Shown: positions 41,814-51,814, numbered from the stretch's first letter. The stretch: 58,669 nucleotides of DNA from Oleispira sp963933055 (GCA_963933055.1 CAWVSY010000020.1:1-58669), one strand, 5' to 3'. Notes: generated from the letters alone by a model not told the origin. Made by a program: numbers and translations.

Positions 41814-43391
41814 TTAATCCTGAACGAATAAACTCTGAGCAATCACATGAAAGATCATATTCTGCTCATTCACTCCGGTTAACCATTGTGCGCCTGGCCC
41901 TATCGCATAAATTCCAACGTCTTCTCCTCCGTGGGTTTCAGAATGCCGTGGAATTAACGCTTCTTGATGATAGCCAGGCAATTGCGTATTAATCTCGGTA
42001 ATATCTTTACGGCCCACATTAACCTCAAGCTTCTTCACCGCATCCGCATCACCTTCTGAGCCAAGATCATGCATACCACGTCCATTCATATAAGAGAGGG
42101 TCGTATAAGGGAGGCCATCCGCTGCCAAGGTTGGTATCTCTTTTCCTGCGGCAACGACTTTACCTAAGATCGGATTGCCCCGCTTAGGATAACCCGCAAA
42201 CGTCATCACGTGACTGTGGTCGGCAGTCACAACGACAAGCGTATCGGATAAATCTACTTGCGCTAATACAGAGTCAACTGCATCCGATAACTCAATGGTT
42301 TCATGCAAGGCATTATAAGCATTGCCCGCATGGTGGCCATGATCGATACGCCCAGCTTCCACGATTAAGAAAAAACCATCATCCTCTTTTTTCAATATTG
42401 AAAGTGCAGCCTTCGTCATTTCTACTAAGCTAGGCTCTGCAGAATTTTCGGCAGCATAACTCATATGTGAATCATTGAATAAACCCAGTATCGGCGCATG
42501 ACTTTCTCTCCCCAGTGTTAAAAGCTGCTGTTTAGAATCAACATATTGCCCCTGTGGATACGCTTTTTGCCACTGCTCAATCAGGTTTTTTCCATCCTGG
42601 CGAGTACCCTGTAGGCCCGACACATTCCCCTCAGGCAAAAAGTGCTTACGCCCACCCCCAAGTACCACATCAATACCACCGTTAAAGGCCAAAAGCTGTT
42701 GGGCTATATCGATACAACCTGCCGCTTTTGCCTCTATGCTTAATTCAGAATCATCTTCCCAATCACGCTCTGCCGATTTAGCATAACTTGCCGCAGGCGT
42801 TGCATGAGTAATTCTCGCGGTTGTGACAATACCCGTTGCCTTATTTGCTAACGCAGCCAGTTCTAACAGCGTAGTAACCTCTCGCCCCTTAGCGGAAGCG
42901 CAGTCGCCACGATTGGCTTGTTCATCAACCGATAAAACGCCTGCATCCGTTTTAATTCCCGTCATCATCGCCGTCATTGTACCGGCAGAGTCTGGGGTTT
43001 GCTGATTGACGTTATAGGTTTTAGAAAAACCAGAGAAAGGGAATTTTTCAAAACTTAATAAATTTTCTTCCCCTGCTTGGCCAGCGATTTGTCCTTGTAA
43101 AATACGGGCAGCAGAAACGGTGCTCACTCCCATGCCATCACCGACAAACAAAATTACATTGCGGGCTTTACTGAAAGAGTTTTTCAGCACAGGATGTTGC
43201 ATTTTATTCTGCAAGTCATTCTTCGCTTGCTGAAACCAGGGATTATTAACTTGCTGTGCAGGTAATGACTGCGGGTAAGCCAAAGTGCTGGTAGAGTTTG
43301 TGCAGCCTACTATGTTAGTCGCTAACATAGCGACCAACATTGCCGTAGAAAAATTAACTGCAAAGCCATTCATCGTTAACGTGTTTTTCAT
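41814..43391 (-). CDS. phoA: Alkaline phosphatase, lipoprotein (PhoA family)
   Basis: 525 residues. The signal ends in lipobox IVGC (Cys 30), so the enzyme is probably lipid-anchored rather than free. Catalytic features: VGDGMG (metal Asp, about 84-88), the nucleophile Ser 135 in TPDSAGTM, EAGRIDHGHHAG with zinc/magnesium ligands, VVTADHSH, and the C-terminal His in THGGEDVGIYAIGP. It overlaps the phytase gene by 4 bases (ATGA). Working after the phytase it would finish dephosphorylating inositol phosphates. Under the Pho box at 48038-48055. Confidence 0.94.
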   Translation of the reverse strand: MKNTLTMNGFAVNFSTAMLVAMLATNIVGCTNSTSTLAYPQSLPAQQVNNPWFQQAKNDLQNKMQHPVLKNSFSKARNVILFVGDGMGVSTVSAARILQGQIAGQAGEENLLSFEKFPFSGFSKTYNVNQQTPDSAGTMTAMMTGIKTDAGVLSVDEQANRGDCASAKGREVTTLLELAALANKATGIVTTARITHATPAASYAKSAERDWEDDSELSIEAKAAGCIDIAQQLLAFNGGIDVVLGGGRKHFLPEGNVSGLQGTRQDGKNLIEQWQKAYPQGQYVDSKQQLLTLGRESHAPILGLFNDSHMSYAAENSAEPSLVEMTKAALSILKKEDDGFFLIVEAGRIDHGHHAGNAYNALHETIELSDAVDSVLAQVDLSDTLVVVTADHSHVMTFAGYPKRGNPILGKVVAAGKEIPTLAADGLPYTTLSYMNGRGMHDLGSEGDADAVKKLEVNVGRKDITEINTQLPGYHQEALIPRHSETHGGEDVGIYAIGPGAQWLTGVNEQNMIFHVIAQSLFVQD

Positions 43392-45172
43392 TGCAGTATT
43401 TCCTGATCAATTTTCTGCCAAGAGACCAGTTTAAAGTTTTGTGACTCATGAGGCATTAAATTACGGCCATCTTGCACAACCACTAAACCTTGTGGATATT
43501 TTTCACCAAAATAAGCACTCGATACCGCTAAGCCATCGGTTTCAGAAGCACCATCGATGCCACTAGCAACATTCAAACCGATACGAAAGCGACCTAGGTA
43601 TTCATAAGGTGCCTCAGCTTGAAACAGAACATAACTGTCATTACCTTGGCTAGAAACCAATAAATAATTTTCCGTGGCCGTTTGATATAAATCCATACCT
43701 TCAATATCCGCTTGCAAATAATCAGTGATGGCCGATATTTTTTCCATCTTACTATCGCGATTATTATCGCCATCAGGCTCAGCTCCTAACGTCCATAATG
43801 CGACATTTTCTTCACCGATAAATAAACGCTGATTTTTATCATCAGCAGTACACCCTTCGGGCTGCGAACCGACACTGAATTCACGCACTCGCTTACCTGT
43901 CCAACCCGCAGCGCCATCGCTGATTTCATATTGTTCATAACGACCATCTTGATCATTAATAAATACATAAACCTTGCGCTCTAAACCACGATACATACAC
44001 AGGCCATAGACATCATCTAAGCCAGTAATAATTTCATTTACCGCTAAAACTTCACCATCAATCGGTGAAATATGAAACAAAGCAATGCTGCGATTATCAC
44101 GCTGACTGGCCGCCGCAATATCCGCAACCGATCCTTTATAAGTAAATCCTTGGCGAATATCGACGTTATTCACCCGCCCAACATCCAGCTGCTGTAGTAG
44201 TGCGCCATCGAGGCCATACACTAATAATCCACGTTGTTTATTGGTGCCAAAGATTAAGCTTTTTTCTGCCACCGTTGGGTGTAGCCAAATAGCGGGGTCA
44301 TCTGCCGCATCACCAGCATCATTAACAGGCTGAGTTTCAGCATCAGCAGGTATATTAATAATATAGCGCTCATTTTCGGCAGAACTACTCATTACATCAT
44401 CACCCCAAAATACCTTCGCTTGAAAAGCTTTCTCAGTATGATCATCCAAGTAATTTAATACGAAATTTGCACCCTCTTGCTTAACATTCAGTCCATCCAA
44501 TTTTACCTCTGAGGCTAATTGATAACGGCCTTGTAATATCGCCTTATCCTGGGAAGTTTTATGCTTATCAACGCTATACTGATGAATATAATGACTTTCT
44601 TTTTCTGCCACAAAAAGCTGCTGATTAACCAGCGCTAGCGGACCACTATTTTCAATTAAGTTGCCATAAGGCTTAACCAAATCGATGATAGTGCGTTTCA
44701 CTTCACTTTCTGCACGAGCCGAATAAACCCAAACCCCAACGTGCTCTTCACTAACAAATAGTTGGTCACTAGCATTATCGACTACGCAATATTCTGCGTT
44801 AGGTGGCAATGGAAACTGTCTAATTTCCTGCAGAGTGAAATCCTCTTTTTCTTGCCTAATTAACATTTGATGCGCCATTGACGATTCATCTAATAAAAAG
44901 ACCTGCTGCTCACTCATATTCCCTTGTGGCTGATAGAAACATAAGCCTTCAAGGGGATAGCCAACCTTGTCAGAAAATGTATCAATCATTGCATCAGCCT
45001 GATCAAACTGGTTGATATTTTCGGCTAACTCACTATTAATAGATTGTAGGTTAACCGCAGAGCTATGCCCTGATAGCAAACCGCAACCTGTTAGCACCGT
45101 CGATAATAGGCTCGCGAGTAACGTTAGGCTGAAGCCATTTTTTAATCGTGTATTTTTAAATAAGGTATTCAT
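43388..45172 (-). CDS. Beta-propeller phytase, lipoprotein
   Basis: 594 residues, secreted with lipobox LTGC (Cys 30). The C-terminal half (about 265-594) is a full 3-phytase/BPP domain: DAGDAADDPAIWLHPTVAEKSLIFGTNKQRGLLVYGLDG and VNNVDIRQGF, with the acidic Ca2+ ligands of the family; EGCTADDKNQRLFIGEE is another typical segment. The N-terminal half looks like a degenerate second propeller, as in dual-domain phytases. It removes phosphates from Ca-phytate. Between the TonB receptor (18-bp gap) and phoA (4-bp overlap). Confidence 0.92.
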   Translation of the reverse strand: MNTLFKNTRLKNGFSLTLLASLLSTVLTGCGLLSGHSSAVNLQSINSELAENINQFDQADAMIDTFSDKVGYPLEGLCFYQPQGNMSEQQVFLLDESSMAHQMLIRQEKEDFTLQEIRQFPLPPNAEYCVVDNASDQLFVSEEHVGVWVYSARAESEVKRTIIDLVKPYGNLIENSGPLALVNQQLFVAEKESHYIHQYSVDKHKTSQDKAILQGRYQLASEVKLDGLNVKQEGANFVLNYLDDHTEKAFQAKVFWGDDVMSSSAENERYIINIPADAETQPVNDAGDAADDPAIWLHPTVAEKSLIFGTNKQRGLLVYGLDGALLQQLDVGRVNNVDIRQGFTYKGSVADIAAASQRDNRSIALFHISPIDGEVLAVNEIITGLDDVYGLCMYRGLERKVYVFINDQDGRYEQYEISDGAAGWTGKRVREFSVGSQPEGCTADDKNQRLFIGEENVALWTLGAEPDGDNNRDSKMEKISAITDYLQADIEGMDLYQTATENYLLVSSQGNDSYVLFQAEAPYEYLGRFRIGLNVASGIDGASETDGLAVSSAYFGEKYPQGLVVVQDGRNLMPHESQNFKLVSWQKIDQEILQ

Positions 45173-45190
45173 AAATTATTATCCGATCAT

Positions 45191-47983
45191 TTAGAAGTTG
45201 CTGTAGCTCAACCCAATACGATAGGTCTGACCATAATCTTCAAATTGTGTATTGTATTTTTCGTTATTGCTGTAGGTGTAATAAGGCTCGTCGGTAATAT
45301 TAGAAATTTCAAAATTCACTTTAAGGTTTTCTTGAATTGCATAATTAGCGCTGAAATCTAGCTGAGTTTGCGCCGCTTGATAAACATCCTTTCTCTTATC
45401 AGCAATGTCATCGACTTCTAATAAGTATTCAGATTTATAATTGGCCGCAAGACGAAGCATTAAAGCATTACGTTCAAAGCCTAAGATAAAGTTACCCGTT
45501 AAATCAGATTGATTCGGCATAGTAATATCGCGATTAATTCTTTGGCCAGCATCAAAACTGCTAATGCGAGCATCACTTTCGCTAAACGTTGCGTTAGTAC
45601 TCAGCATTAACCCGTTAAAAGGCGCTGGTAGCATGCTCATCTTTTGTGAGTAGGCCAACTCTAAGCCAGTCAAACTTGCTTGCTCGCCATTCTCAAAAGT
45701 AACAACTTCGTCGTAGTTTTCCCATCCAGCAGAACCTGCAATATCGGTTTCATAAACAAAGTTTTTAATGTCTTTATAGAAAACGAATGCAGAGACCGTA
45801 CCCGCCGTTCCCGTGAAATGCTCAATACCCAAATCATAGTTGGCAGACTCAAGCGCCTTCAGCTGCGTATTGCCAAATTCTGCCTCTTCACCATCATCAA
45901 CAAAACTAGGTGCGAGCTGCTCAAAGCTAGGTCGCACAACCGAGTTAGTCCATGCCGCACGAATTTGAGTCTCGTCGCTTAATTGATAACGAGCATGCAG
46001 TGCGGGTAAGACATGAGAGTAATCATTTTTCTCATCAATATTTTGAAAGTTCGCATCACCGTCAGAACGCACGCCTTTTAATTGATGCTCGGTGCTTTCA
46101 TAGCGAACCCCTGCTAAAACTCTTAATTCATCCATATCAATACGGCCCATAACATAAGCGGCTTGAATGTCTTCGTTAATCGTATAATCTGCAATACGCG
46201 ATTTTTCTTCATCAACAAAATCGTCGCGATTTAAGCTATCAACTAATTGATTAACTTTATCGGCAGAAATCTTAGGGCCAAACTCTCCTAAACCATAATC
46301 AACTTGGCCTTTGGTAAAATTGGCAAGAGAAAGCTGTGCGTCAGAAAAGCCATGATCATCTAAGTCTTCAAAAACATATTCATTAATATTCTGTTTCTTT
46401 TCACGCTGGCTGGCCTTCACTCCAAATTTAATCAACGCTGGATGATCATTTAGATAAAGATCATGCGTGAAATCAAACTTTATGCTTTTTTGAATATCTG
46501 ACGTTTTTGCCGTTTCATATTCAACTTCGTCCAATTCATAATTATTTGGATCTAACGAATCTGAAGAAGCAATAATCTTTGGTTTTTTGCTGTTAATGAA
46601 GCCCAGATTATCAAAAGCATCGGCCTTAAATGTTGCACTACCGATACCACCAGGATCATCTTCACTGGCTTTACTAAAGCCGGCGGCAAAATCAATCGTC
46701 CAATCGTTAATATAATGCTGAGCGCCAAACGTAGTAGAGAAAATACGCTGCGTTTCTTTACGATCTTTTAGTTCACGCTTTACTTCACCTAAACCCGTAT
46801 CACCCGCACGGCGACCTTTACCCTCGAACTCTAATTCATTGTCGTCATTCAATACTTCTTCACCGAATTCAATGACATTGGCTTGGCGCTGCTCGTCATC
46901 ACTAAACTCACTGTATAGTGTGCGCAGATACAAAGACGTATTCAAACCGAGCTCTAAATCAAGATTCAATGCGGCGCCAAGGCGCTCACGCTCAATGGTA
47001 TAATCGCGCTGTTCAAATTCTTCTAAAGCCGCCCCATCATCACCATCAAAATCCCAAGCGCTGCCGGTTTCAACATTATCAGAGCCGAACTTCCGATTTT
47101 CCCAACTTAAAGCACCCGCGATACCAAAGCGATTGTCTTCACTGAGCTGAAAAGTATTTCCCCCCGTTAATGCCAGTGCAGGACTTGTTTCTTCACTGTG
47201 CGCATCATAACCCCCCTCAGCACGCAAAGTATAAAAACCGCCATCACGCTCAAAAGCTGACAAACTTTTAACATCAATACTGCCGCCAATTGAATTCGCA
47301 TCCATATCAGGGGTTAAGGTTTTTGTGACGACTAAGCTACTTAATAGATCCGCTGGTACCACATCTAAGGCCACCGCACGACTGCCGGATTCAGGCGCGG
47401 GTACCTGAGTACCATTGACTGAGACACTGTTCAAATCTGGACTAATACCGCGCACACGCACAAAACGACCTTCACCTTGGTCTCTTTCAATCGATAAACC
47501 AGGAATGCGCTGCAAAGCTTCTGCTGCATTATTATCAGGTAACTGACCAATGGCATCAGCATTAATCGCGCTAATCATATTATCGGCATATCGCTGGCGA
47601 TCGAGTGCACGCTGAATCTGTGCCGCCTGTCCCACCACCAATACTTCTTCGACTGGCTGACTGTCAGTATTAATTTCAATATTGCTTTCTAAAACTTCGT
47701 TATCTTTAATTTCGATACTGTCTTGATAAAGCGTTTCATTACTTAAAGATATGCTTAAATCATATTGGCCCGCAGGCAAATTTGATAAACGAAAACGACC
47801 ATCCTCAACCAAAATTTCACGTTTGATTTTCTGATTATCTTTAGCGTGTATTTTTAATACTGCGCCCGGTACATTAGCTCGGCTGCTAGCATCACTAATG
47901 CGACCTTCTAACGATCCATCAGCTGCAACAGTCGCAGAAGCTAATGCCATCGCAACGACTAAGGGTTTTAATACAGAGTTCAT
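45191..47983 (-). CDS. TonB-dependent receptor, likely phytate/phosphate-ester uptake
   Basis: 930 residues. Signal peptide (1-21), a carboxypeptidase-regulatory-like beta-sandwich (about 22-110), the plug with INADAIGQLPDNNAAEALQRIPGLSIERDQGEGRFVRVRGISPDLNSV, then a 22-strand barrel ending RIGLSYSNF with final Phe. The plug pattern fits the Xanthomonas-Caulobacter TonB receptor group (TIGR01782). First gene of the operon with phytase and alkaline phosphatase, directly behind a perfect Pho box, so uptake of inositol phosphates or their products is the natural inference. Confidence 0.93.
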   Translation of the reverse strand: MNSVLKPLVVAMALASATVAADGSLEGRISDASSRANVPGAVLKIHAKDNQKIKREILVEDGRFRLSNLPAGQYDLSISLSNETLYQDSIEIKDNEVLESNIEINTDSQPVEEVLVVGQAAQIQRALDRQRYADNMISAINADAIGQLPDNNAAEALQRIPGLSIERDQGEGRFVRVRGISPDLNSVSVNGTQVPAPESGSRAVALDVVPADLLSSLVVTKTLTPDMDANSIGGSIDVKSLSAFERDGGFYTLRAEGGYDAHSEETSPALALTGGNTFQLSEDNRFGIAGALSWENRKFGSDNVETGSAWDFDGDDGAALEEFEQRDYTIERERLGAALNLDLELGLNTSLYLRTLYSEFSDDEQRQANVIEFGEEVLNDDNELEFEGKGRRAGDTGLGEVKRELKDRKETQRIFSTTFGAQHYINDWTIDFAAGFSKASEDDPGGIGSATFKADAFDNLGFINSKKPKIIASSDSLDPNNYELDEVEYETAKTSDIQKSIKFDFTHDLYLNDHPALIKFGVKASQREKKQNINEYVFEDLDDHGFSDAQLSLANFTKGQVDYGLGEFGPKISADKVNQLVDSLNRDDFVDEEKSRIADYTINEDIQAAYVMGRIDMDELRVLAGVRYESTEHQLKGVRSDGDANFQNIDEKNDYSHVLPALHARYQLSDETQIRAAWTNSVVRPSFEQLAPSFVDDGEEAEFGNTQLKALESANYDLGIEHFTGTAGTVSAFVFYKDIKNFVYETDIAGSAGWENYDEVVTFENGEQASLTGLELAYSQKMSMLPAPFNGLMLSTNATFSESDARISSFDAGQRINRDITMPNQSDLTGNFILGFERNALMLRLAANYKSEYLLEVDDIADKRKDVYQAAQTQLDFSANYAIQENLKVNFEISNITDEPYYTYSNNEKYNTQFEDYGQTYRIGLSYSNF

Positions 47984-48037
47984 GGTTGATTCACATCCCG
48001 TTATTTATTTGATCTGGCGTGACCATAAAAAATCCAG

Positions 48038-48055
48038 GTGACAGTTATATGACAG
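48038..48055 (-). promoter_or_regulatory. Perfect PhoB box of the phytate operon
   Basis: On the minus strand: CTGTCATATAACTGTCAC, two 7-bp direct repeats separated by 4 bp, matching every position of the PhoB consensus CTGTCATAWAWCTGTCAY. It ends 54 bp before the receptor ATG; a weak -10 (TATGGT, about 48026-48021) follows at the distance usual for PhoB-activated promoters, where the box replaces -35. Confidence 0.92.
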
Positions 48056-48259
48056 AAAAACTAATACCTAGGGTCTAGGAACTTCATACACTTTAAAAGA
48101 GGCCTTTAAGAGGCATGATCGTTGCGTTTTGATCTAATTTGACCTCGCTGAGCCCGCTAACCAGCACTCTTTTTAGCGATTAAGACAACCGACGGAATCA
48201 TTTACGACAGTGCACTGAGCTAATTTGACCCCCAATAAATATTTTAACTAATTGCGGCA

Positions 48260-48277
48260 CTATAAAATAACTGTCAC
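48260..48277 (+). promoter_or_regulatory. Possible weak Pho box upstream of the GGDEF gene
   Basis: Plus-strand CTATAAA-ATAA-CTGTCAC: the second half-site is perfect, the first matches 4 of 7. It lies 51 bp before the GGDEF start and points towards it. Confidence 0.35.
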
Positions 48278-48328
48278 ATAGTTCTGCTATTCACTAATAA
48301 TACTTTTTATTGTACGGGAATCGGCACT

Positions 48329-49270
48329 ATGTTCAGCTTGCTGAAATTGCATCTAAATAAAATACTTCTGATTATTAGTTTGCTTATTATCTCTACCTTT
48401 GTGAGTTTATCTTTAGGGCAGATTACGTCATGGGATAACATTGATTGGCTAGACGTCGCTGGCGAAGGTGGCTGTGCGATTGCTCTAGCGATCTGGATTA
48501 TTTTTATCTTAGGCAGTCGCCCTCAAGGTCGCGTTAGCGATTTATTAACGCTAGGACTCGGGTTTATGCTATTTGCCTTTTGGCAAGATACCCTTGATGA
48601 GTTTATTCAACTGCCCAATTCGCTGCTCTGGGATCAAATGGAATCCATTGCCATGCCTTTGGGTATTCTGTTACTCACTTATGGTTTATACCACTGGCAT
48701 CAAGAACAACTGGCTTTGAACCATCAATTGCGTAAACGTGAGTTGGTTTTTCGTGAACATAGAGCCTTCGACCAACTGACCCTAACAGGACAGTTCGAAT
48801 ATCTCTCTCAACAATTAACCTCTCACAAGAATATTAGTCGAAAACAATCCCTAGTCTTATTAATATTGGACATTAACGATTTCTCAGAATTTAATCGTCA
48901 GTTTGGCAATCAAGAAGGTGACCGTTTATTATTAGAAATATGCGAACTGATCTTATTAAACTTACGCCAGCAAGATTTAATCTGTCGCTACGCCGGTGAC
49001 CGTTTCGCCATCATATTACCAGACACGTCATTAACTCAGGGTCGCCAAATAGCCGCTGAATTAAAACAAGCAATAAAACACTTTGCTTTTAAGGTTCCGC
49101 AATCTTCAACTTCTCAATTTCAAAGTGTAAGCATTGGCTGTGCGCATTGGCAAACAGAAAAAGACAATGACCTGGCTTTAGAAACGACTGAAAAACTGCT
49201 TGAACGGGCGAACCTTGCGTTATTAAAAGACAAGCCTATTCACTTGGCTCATGTCAGCAATCTCGCATGA
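48329..49270 (+). CDS. Membrane GGDEF-domain protein, degenerate signature
   Basis: 313 residues: four hydrophobic helices (about 12-30, 46-62, 72-86, 106-121), a short coil, then a GGDEF domain (about 150-305). The metal region LDINDFSEFNRQFGNQEGDRLL is present, but the signature is AGDRF (222-226) instead of GGDEF: the third-position Asp is kept, the following Glu is Arg. Activity as a diguanylate cyclase is therefore uncertain. The AraC regulator gene follows at once. Divergent from the phosphate operon; a half-good Pho box precedes it. Confidence 0.88.
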   Translation: MFSLLKLHLNKILLIISLLIISTFVSLSLGQITSWDNIDWLDVAGEGGCAIALAIWIIFILGSRPQGRVSDLLTLGLGFMLFAFWQDTLDEFIQLPNSLLWDQMESIAMPLGILLLTYGLYHWHQEQLALNHQLRKRELVFREHRAFDQLTLTGQFEYLSQQLTSHKNISRKQSLVLLILDINDFSEFNRQFGNQEGDRLLLEICELILLNLRQQDLICRYAGDRFAIILPDTSLTQGRQIAAELKQAIKHFAFKVPQSSTSQFQSVSIGCAHWQTEKDNDLALETTEKLLERANLALLKDKPIHLAHVSNLA

Positions 49271-49280
49271 GCACTTCATT

Positions 49281-50321
49281 ATGATCGCATCCTCGGCGTT
49301 ACCTTATGAAAATGATGATCCGATGTATTCAGCGCATCATCATGCCGCACTGCTCATCGATCTAGTACAAGGTCGAAGCAGTCACAAGCTATTATCAGGC
49401 ACAGGATTATTTTACGAAGATGTTGTGAGTGGTGAAAAAAATATTAGTGCTCAGCAATTTTTACGTTTAATTAAAAATGCTCAATCCGAATACCAACATA
49501 ATGATTTAAGTTTTCGCTGGGGACATACGCTTTGGCCTGGACACTATGATAGTTTCAGCCAATTATTAGGCAATTGCCAAAACCTTTATCAAACATTACA
49601 AGTGCTAAGCGATTATCGCTTAAAACTATCTCCGCTAATTACGCCTATTATTACTCAAGATAGCCGCTACTGTTATATTCAATGGCGTGATGCAATCGGT
49701 CTAGGAGAGCAAAGGAAATTTGTGATTGAGTCTTGGATGACAGGATTTTCCGCACTGTGCCGCTTTCGCTCTAAGCAAAAACTGCCTTGGCATTTTGGCT
49801 TCAGTCATACCCAACCTAAGCACAAAGAACAGTACCAAGTAAATTTAGGAGAACAAGTCTATTTTGATTTAGGCATCGATGTGATGGCCATTGATAAAGC
49901 CTATTTGCATCAGAATTGGCAACATGAAACCAGTACGGCCTATAATATCGCTTTACGTCAGTGTCAAAAAACTTCGACGGCAAGAATTGGTTTTATTGAA
50001 CAAGTTTTTAATTATATTCAGGCTAACGTTCGTCAATCGTTAACATTAGAAGATGTTGCGACGCATTTTCGCATGAGCACGGCAACCTTTAAGCGTAAGC
50101 TGAAAAAACACAATAGCAATTTTCAACAGTTACAAGATCAAACGCGACTATCCACTGCGCTGTATCTCTATCAATGTAATGGCTTTAATAACTCGCAGGT
50201 AGCTCGTTATTTAAACTTTAACGACATGCCCAATTACCGTAGAGCCTTCAAGCGTTGGAGTGGTCGCACCCCCAAAAACTTGAAGCAGGACTTATTAATG
50301 CCAGCGATAAATCCTGTTTAA
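49281..50321 (+). CDS. AraC-family transcriptional regulator (ArgR/OruR-like)
   Basis: 346 residues from ATG 49281 (an ATG at 49251, overlapping the GGDEF gene, is the alternative; neither has a good ribosome-binding site). The N-terminal ~200 residues resemble the AraC-type ligand-binding domain (Arabinose_bd) of OruR-like regulators. The C-terminus has two helix-turn-helices: LTLEDVATHFRMSTATFKRKLKKH and NNSQVARYLNFNDMPNYRRAFKRWSGRTPKNLK. Likely co-transcribed with the GGDEF gene. Effector unknown; it is not next to a clear catabolic target unless it acts on the convergent ethanolamine operon. Confidence 0.9.
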   Translation: MIASSALPYENDDPMYSAHHHAALLIDLVQGRSSHKLLSGTGLFYEDVVSGEKNISAQQFLRLIKNAQSEYQHNDLSFRWGHTLWPGHYDSFSQLLGNCQNLYQTLQVLSDYRLKLSPLITPIITQDSRYCYIQWRDAIGLGEQRKFVIESWMTGFSALCRFRSKQKLPWHFGFSHTQPKHKEQYQVNLGEQVYFDLGIDVMAIDKAYLHQNWQHETSTAYNIALRQCQKTSTARIGFIEQVFNYIQANVRQSLTLEDVATHFRMSTATFKRKLKKHNSNFQQLQDQTRLSTALYLYQCNGFNNSQVARYLNFNDMPNYRRAFKRWSGRTPKNLKQDLLMPAINPV

Positions 50322-50346
50322 CGCTCTATAAAACTCATCATCACGA

Positions 50347-51789
50347 TCAAGCTAGCTGTGCTGCTGGTTTCTGAATTTCTTCATCATCCTGCTGTAAATC
50401 CAATTCAGCCGCCGCCAATAACGCAAACTCTTCTTCCGCAGTTTTAGCGACCAAATGATGCTTACTGTAGAAAAAGTAGTAGCAAGCACCCAATGCATAC
50501 AACGCAAGCGTAAAGCCAAAAGCACGCGGATCAAAAGCATACACCCCGGTGAGCGCCACCAATGACAATATTAACGCCGTAGAAGACGTCACAATGCCAC
50601 CCGGTGTTTTATAAGGGCGAGGCATATCAGGTTCTTTAAGTCGTAACAAAATATGACTCAAAGCCATCAGCGCGTAAGAAATCGTGGCACCCACAACCGC
50701 CATGGCTAGCATTAAATCACCTTCGCCACTTAATGATGCGAGAAAACCAAATACACCAGGCACCACCAAAGCCCAAGTCGGTGCTTTACGCTTACTAGTC
50801 AGCGATAGAAATTTAGGTAAATACCCAGCACGAGATAACGCGAATACCAAACGGCTATACCCATAAATAATCGAAAAGAATGACGCGACTAAACCGGCAA
50901 GCCCTAAAATGTTCACAATCACCGCTAAATTATTATTACCTGTTGCATTCAATGCATCAACCAGAGGTACCGCACTTGCACCCATTGCCGCTGCGCCACC
51001 CGTACCCGCAACCAATACCACAACCAAAATCGCCGTTACTAATAAAAAAGACATGGCCGCAATAATACCTTTAGGTACATCTTTTTCTGGGTTCTTTGCT
51101 TCCTCAGCAGCCAATGGCACACCTTCAACGGCAAGAAATAACCACATAGCAAAAGGCAAGGCCGCCCAAATACCATACCAGCCCATTGGCATAAAAGTAG
51201 AAGCACCTTGAGCATCGGTAACCGCGATATCAAATAATAACGCAACATCAAAATCTGCAAGTAAAGCAACGGCCGTTGCAATAATCGCGAAAATGGCAAA
51301 AGCCGTAATTACCATCATGACCTTTAACGCTTCACCAGCACCAATTAAATGCATACCAATAAAACCGACATAAAAAGCCGCGTATACCCAAGGTCCATTA
51401 ATACCGATCAGCTCCTCTACTGCCGAACCAATAAAAATAACAATCGCAGCTGGCGCTAATGCGTATTCAATTAAAATAGCTAACCCCGTTAAAAAGCCAC
51501 CAGAAGGCCCCATGACCTGACGCGCAAAACTGTAACCACCACCCGCGGCTGGAATTGCTGAAGACATTTCTGCGAGCGACAATACCAACGCAAAATACAT
51601 CACCGCCATCAAGCACGCCGCAATGGCAAAGCCACCCCAACCGGCTTCCGCAATACCAAAATTCCACCCAGCAAAATCACCGGATATCACATAAGAGATT
51701 CCTAAACCGGTTAATAAAAGCCAGCCTGCACTGCCTTTTTTTAACTGGCGCTTAGCCAGATAATCTTTATCTACTGTCATATCGCTCAT
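50347..51789 (-). CDS. eat: Ethanolamine permease (APC superfamily)
   Basis: 480 residues with 12 predicted transmembrane helices. The start (LKKGSAGWLLLTGLGISYVISGDFAGWNFGIAEAGWGG) and the segment AAGGGYSFARQVMGPSGGFLTG are characteristic of the ethanolamine permease subgroup of amino-acid/polyamine transporters. It is the third gene of eutB-eutC-eat, 62 bp after eutC, so it most likely brings in ethanolamine for the lyase. Together they let the cell use ethanolamine from phosphatidylethanolamine as nitrogen and carbon source. Confidence 0.92.
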   Translation of the reverse strand: MSDMTVDKDYLAKRQLKKGSAGWLLLTGLGISYVISGDFAGWNFGIAEAGWGGFAIAACLMAVMYFALVLSLAEMSSAIPAAGGGYSFARQVMGPSGGFLTGLAILIEYALAPAAIVIFIGSAVEELIGINGPWVYAAFYVGFIGMHLIGAGEALKVMMVITAFAIFAIIATAVALLADFDVALLFDIAVTDAQGASTFMPMGWYGIWAALPFAMWLFLAVEGVPLAAEEAKNPEKDVPKGIIAAMSFLLVTAILVVVLVAGTGGAAAMGASAVPLVDALNATGNNNLAVIVNILGLAGLVASFFSIIYGYSRLVFALSRAGYLPKFLSLTSKRKAPTWALVVPGVFGFLASLSGEGDLMLAMAVVGATISYALMALSHILLRLKEPDMPRPYKTPGGIVTSSTALILSLVALTGVYAFDPRAFGFTLALYALGACYYFFYSKHHLVAKTAEEEFALLAAAELDLQQDDEEIQKPAAQLA

Positions 51790-51814
51790 ACCATCACCTT
51801 ACTTTAGTTTGAAA

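Larger units (their letters stand above)
47984..48328. other. Divergent intergenic region, TonB receptor / GGDEF
   Basis: 345 bases. Holds the Pho box (48038-48055), a weaker possible Pho box (48260-48277) and an 11-bp direct repeat CTAATTTGACC at 48134-48144 and 48220-48230, 86 bp apart. No ORF of interest. Confidence 0.5.

Noticed and set aside
48134..48230. 11-bp direct repeat CTAATTTGACC as operator pair
   Set aside because: 86-bp spacing and no symmetry; kept only as a note in the intergenic entry.
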